A program made the position numbers and the translations under genes. Positions 5,450-8,412 of a stretch of 8,412 nt of DNA are shown one piece after another. This stretch comes from JAUVKT01 sp964634565 (GTDB lineage Bacteria; Bacteroidota; Bacteroidia; Bacteroidales; VadinHA17): the NCBI GenBank assembly GCA_964634565.1, contig CAZWLP010000093.1:1-8412 (forward strand), read 5' to 3'. The notes beneath the pieces are model-generated. The model did no database searches. It was not told where the DNA came from and saw nothing but the letters and a program-made list of their open reading frames with translations. Within the stretch, counting starts at the first letter, position 1. Every line of letters begins with the position of its first letter.

Positions 5450-8412
5450 ATGAAAAAGTACTTATTACTCTGGATTTTATTCTTTCCCCTTAACATGATG
5501 GCGCAGGAAGGAACGCCTTTTATTACACACTACAGGGGAAGCTGGAATCAGAATATGCAAAACTGGGCCATCTGCCAGGACAGCAGCGATGTGATGTATT
5601 TTGCCAACAGGCACGGTCTGGTTTCATACGACGGCTACAGGTGGGAAAATATAAGGCTCCCGAATACTCCGATGAGCCTGGCACGCGATCCTGAATCAGA
5701 CAGGATTTATACTGGCGGACTGAATAATTTCGGATACCTGGATAAGGATTCAAGGGGAAACTATAATTATATAACAATATCTAACGACTCAATAGGTACA
5801 GGGATAATAACCGGAATACACTTTGAAGACGATATAATAATATTTTACGGGGATGAATCGGTATCTGTCTACGACAGAAATGCTGAAAGAGTAAGCAGTC
5901 AATGGCTGGCAAAAGAGAACGAGGCTTTTACGGGGGTGGTATATGTTGATAACAACCTGTTTATTAATGTCAGCGGCAGGGGACTGCACAGGATAGACAG
6001 CGACACATTATTTCCTATAGTTACTGGCTACCTGACCAGGGACTGTGAGATACTATTTACCCTGCCCCACTCAGGTGGAAAGGTGCTGATGGGTACAGGC
6101 AACAACCAGCTGTCGTTATTTGACGGGATAAAATATTATGATTATCCCTTAAGCAATACTGAATACCTTGAAGAAAACCTTCTAGCGGGAGGAGTGGTGG
6201 TTGGTGATAAGTACTATGCCTTCTCTACCCTTTACGGTGGTGCAATAGTTGTTGAAAAACAATCAGGTAAAGTAGAAGATATTATAAATTACCAGAATGG
6301 TCTGCCCGATGATGAAATATACGCCATGGGCAGCGATAGCAATGAGGGGCTCTGGCTGGCTCATAGCTATGGCGTATCGAGGGTCGATCTTAAACTGCCT
6401 GCCGAAAGCTACTCCGGATTCCCCGGACTGGAAGGCGTACTTACTGCTTCGGTAAAGTATAAGGGCAGACTGTATGTAGCGACAAATACCGGGCTATATA
6501 TACTTGACGAAGTAAAGAATTATACAGAAGTTGAAGAGTATTACAGGGTTAAGCAGCCTGTAAAAAGAGAAGAAGCTGTTATATCACCAATAGCAGCAGA
6601 GGGTAAAGAGCAAAGATCGGAGAGCGAAGAGCCAAGTGGGGAAGATGAAAAAAAGCCATTAAGAAAGGTTTTTTCGAGATTGTTCTCAAAAAATCAGGAA
6701 GCAGGGAGCAGGGAGCAAGGAGAAAAAAGTACCGGTGAACCCTCCTCTGCTAAAGCTTCCACCTTCGATAAATCTATGGTGGACAAGACGGAAGGCGAAG
6801 CAGAAGGCATAGAGCAGGCAAAAAAGCAGACTGTGGAGACCAGGATGGTGACAAGAAAGAGGAAGGTAAGTAAGTTGCAGTCGATAGATTGGATATACAG
6901 AAAGATAGAGGGCATAAACACAAGGTGTAACAGCATTATTGCAACAGACCACGGACTGGTAGTTGCATCAGGGTCGGGATTATTTTCTGTTAACGGACTG
7001 GAGGCTGAAAAGATCAGTGACGACCGTAGTATAAATGCTTTAATTTATTCTGACGGTCGCCTGTTTATCGGGTCGGAACAAGGAATCTACACTGCCCTGT
7101 ACAGTGATGGCCGCTGGTCGACAGACCGGACATGTTTTAATCATAAGACACCCGTATATTCGATCGCCATCGACAATAAATCTGCAATATGGGCCGGTGG
7201 AAAAAATATAATTTACAGGTTTAAAGAGCTCGAAAATGGTCGTTTCGGAGAAGAAGAATGGTACTACTATTCGTCAGAGTTCCAGGAAAACTGTATGATT
7301 GATAATGTAAATGACACCATTATGTTATTTGCTGACTCAGGGATTCAATATTTCTCGGTTGAAGACGAGTCATTTAATCCATATATCCGAACCCGCGATC
7401 TCAGAGACGGCGCCTCCGGAATGAGGTATATATTAAATCAGAGCGGATACCCATGGATCTTTGACGGAAGAGAATGGTATACCCTGAATAACTCTATTCG
7501 CGAAGATGCTTCTGTTAAAAGGATACTCAGATTATTTGATGAGATATCGTCAATTTCTTTTACAACAAAGGGTGAACTATGGGTTATCGATGACAGCAAG
7601 GGTATATACGAGCTAAATCCGGGAGAGGAAGAAGAGGCAGATCAGCGTTTCAACCTGTTTATCTCAAGAATCTATAATGAAGAAGGCACCTTCTTTGATT
7701 TTAAGAACCTTGTCTTTGAGCCGGGAGAGCAGGCCATTAACCTGAAGCTGAGTGCCCCTGACTATATAAAAGAAACATCTACACAGTACCAGTATCTTAT
7801 AGATGATATGATGCGTACATGGTCGGCCTGGAGCTATAACCCTGATATAAATCTCTTTTTGCCTTCAGGAGAATATACGATTCATCTTCGTGCAAGAAAT
7901 ATACTTGGCAGGGTAAGTGATGAAGAGAGCATCTCATTTTCTATCAAGCTTCCATTTACTAAGACAGCATGGTTCTTTATACTTATGTTTGTTGCTGCCC
8001 TGGGCTTTATCTGGCTCCTCTTTGACCTGAGGCAACGAAAGCTGAGACACGACAAAAGGATACTCGAGATAAAGGTAAAGGAAAGAACCATTGAGCTTGA
8101 AAAGAAGAAGGCACAGATAGAGATTCAGAGGGATGAAATAATAAGACAGAATGAAGATATAACAAGCAGCATTACATATGCAAGGCGAATACAGGAAGCT
8201 ATCCTGCCTTCTATTGATCTTCTGGAAAAGAATTTCGCAGAATATTTTGTAATGTTTAAGCCAAGGGATATTGTTAGCGGCGACTTTTACTGGATTACCG
8301 AAAGCAGGAGCTTTATATATTTTGCCGTGGCAGACTGTACCGGTCATGGTGTGCCGGGAGCCTTTATGAGCATGCTGGGTATATCGCTCTTAAATGAGAT
8401 TACCGGTGAGGG
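5450..8412 (+). CDS. Propeller/Y_Y_Y membrane sensor with SpoIIE-type PP2C phosphatase, 3' partial
   Basis: Very large envelope sensor, open for 987 codons and cut by the window end. The start at ATG 5450 gives a signal peptide (MKKYLLLWILFF..NMMA, probable cleavage after Ala18). A periplasmic beta-propeller of Reg_prop type follows, beginning with NWAICQDSSDVMYFANRHGL and including QNGLPDDEIYAM. It runs about residues 25-367 and resumes about 478-720. Residues 368-477 form a charged, probably disordered linker. A Y_Y_Y domain lies at about 735-830 (YQYLIDDMMRTWSAWS, LPSGEYTIHLRARN). One membrane helix spans about 839-860, followed by a Lys/Glu-rich coiled coil to about 904. The cytoplasmic SpoIIE/PP2C domain starts at SITYARRIQEAILP, with metal-binding Asp945 in SGDFYW and Asp962 in DCTGHGVPGAF. 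In this family, binding of an external ligand is thought to control phosphatase action on a cytoplasmic partner; ligand and partner are unknown. A phosphatase occupies the place where a histidine kinase usually sits. No Shine-Dalgarno site. The divergent neighbour has its own promoter. Confidence 0.92.
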   Translation, partial: MKKYLLLWILFFPLNMMAQEGTPFITHYRGSWNQNMQNWAICQDSSDVMYFANRHGLVSYDGYRWENIRLPNTPMSLARDPESDRIYTGGLNNFGYLDKDSRGNYNYITISNDSIGTGIITGIHFEDDIIIFYGDESVSVYDRNAERVSSQWLAKENEAFTGVVYVDNNLFINVSGRGLHRIDSDTLFPIVTGYLTRDCEILFTLPHSGGKVLMGTGNNQLSLFDGIKYYDYPLSNTEYLEENLLAGGVVVGDKYYAFSTLYGGAIVVEKQSGKVEDIINYQNGLPDDEIYAMGSDSNEGLWLAHSYGVSRVDLKLPAESYSGFPGLEGVLTASVKYKGRLYVATNTGLYILDEVKNYTEVEEYYRVKQPVKREEAVISPIAAEGKEQRSESEEPSGEDEKKPLRKVFSRLFSKNQEAGSREQGEKSTGEPSSAKASTFDKSMVDKTEGEAEGIEQAKKQTVETRMVTRKRKVSKLQSIDWIYRKIEGINTRCNSIIATDHGLVVASGSGLFSVNGLEAEKISDDRSINALIYSDGRLFIGSEQGIYTALYSDGRWSTDRTCFNHKTPVYSIAIDNKSAIWAGGKNIIYRFKELENGRFGEEEWYYYSSEFQENCMIDNVNDTIMLFADSGIQYFSVEDESFNPYIRTRDLRDGASGMRYILNQSGYPWIFDGREWYTLNNSIREDASVKRILRLFDEISSISFTTKGELWVIDDSKGIYELNPGEEEEADQRFNLFISRIYNEEGTFFDFKNLVFEPGEQAINLKLSAPDYIKETSTQYQYLIDDMMRTWSAWSYNPDINLFLPSGEYTIHLRARNILGRVSDEESISFSIKLPFTKTAWFFILMFVAALGFIWLLFDLRQRKLRHDKRILEIKVKERTIELEKKKAQIEIQRDEIIRQNEDITSSITYARRIQEAILPSIDLLEKNFAEYFVMFKPRDIVSGDFYWITESRSFIYFAVADCTGHGVPGAFMSMLGISLLNEITGE
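6605..6632 (+). repeat. Degenerate heptanucleotide tandem repeat, four units, inside the sensor gene
   Basis: Four contiguous 7-base units: AAAGAGC, AAAGATC, GGAGAGC, GAAGAGC (consensus RRAGAGC). The array is purine-rich and lies in the codons for the charged linker of the sensor. The period of 7 does not match the codon period, so it does not arise from a repeated peptide. The units are diverged, which suggests an old array, or chance in a Glu/Arg/Ser-rich stretch. Confidence 0.45.
6697..6724 (+). repeat. Heptanucleotide tandem repeat (GGGAGCA), four units, inside the sensor gene
   Basis: Units are GGAAGCA, GGGAGCA, GGGAGCA, AGGAGAA. Period 7 is perfect from 6700 to 6717, about 2.6 copies. 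It is read as EAGSREQGE in the sensor linker. It resembles in form the heptanucleotide short tandem repeats known from cyanobacterial intergenic DNA. No plus-strand frame of the GGGAGCA unit contains a stop, so it can sit in coding DNA, but each unit gained or lost would shift the frame. Confidence 0.65.

Noticed and set aside
6686..6952. Minus-strand frames of 80-88 codons opposite the sensor linker, with runs such as LLPAPCFLIF.
   Set aside because: They arise from the reverse complement of the purine-rich heptanucleotide repeat and linker codons; the plus frame is clearly coding.
7934..8347. 137-codon minus-strand frame opposite the membrane helix, coiled coil and phosphatase start of the sensor.
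   Set aside because: The plus strand encodes conserved SpoIIE/PP2C motifs over the same bases; the minus translation has no domain character.

Overview
The window looks like chromosome from a member of the Bacteroidota, probably an uncultured or draft-assembled one. Four things point there. The sensor protein combines a Reg_prop-type propeller, a Y_Y_Y domain and a SpoIIE-type phosphatase. There is a periplasmic tricorn-like S41 protease. Two putative promoters match the Bacteroidota -7 consensus TAnnTTTG. Most starts lack a Shine-Dalgarno sequence. The DNA is moderately AT-rich with heavy use of AGG/AGA and ATA codons. Genus cannot be read from this window.

Layout: (1) 2-2289, plus strand: a large C-terminal piece of a tricorn-like protease (PD40 propeller, tricorn core with PDZ, S41 catalytic domain). 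It is cut by the window start and by the gap. (2) 2290-2389: a run of exactly 100 N, which is an assembly gap. (3) 2390-2958, minus strand: a GNAT-like acetyltransferase whose last codons fall in the gap. (4) 2959-3132: a divergent intergenic stretch holding a promoter and Shine-Dalgarno site for the next gene. (5) 3133-4254, plus strand: a complete M20-family amidohydrolase starting at TTG. (6) 4294-5340, minus strand: a complete AI-2E/PerM-family membrane protein, convergent with the amidohydrolase. (7) 5341-5449: a divergent intergenic stretch with a good promoter for the membrane protein. (8) 5450-8412, plus strand: a very large sensor protein, still open at the window end.

All adjacent gene pairs are convergent or divergent, so no operon is visible and the five genes are probably separate transcription units. 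No shared pathway can be argued. Three are housekeeping-like (peptide and acyl-amino-acid turnover, acetyltransferase, membrane permease), and the last is an envelope sensor that probably signals through protein dephosphorylation. I see no RNA genes, CRISPR, insertion sequences or phage genes. The most unusual local signal is a pair of heptanucleotide (period 7) tandem repeats inside the coding sequence of the sensor, in a charged linker. Gain or loss of one unit would shift the frame and remove the membrane anchor and phosphatase.
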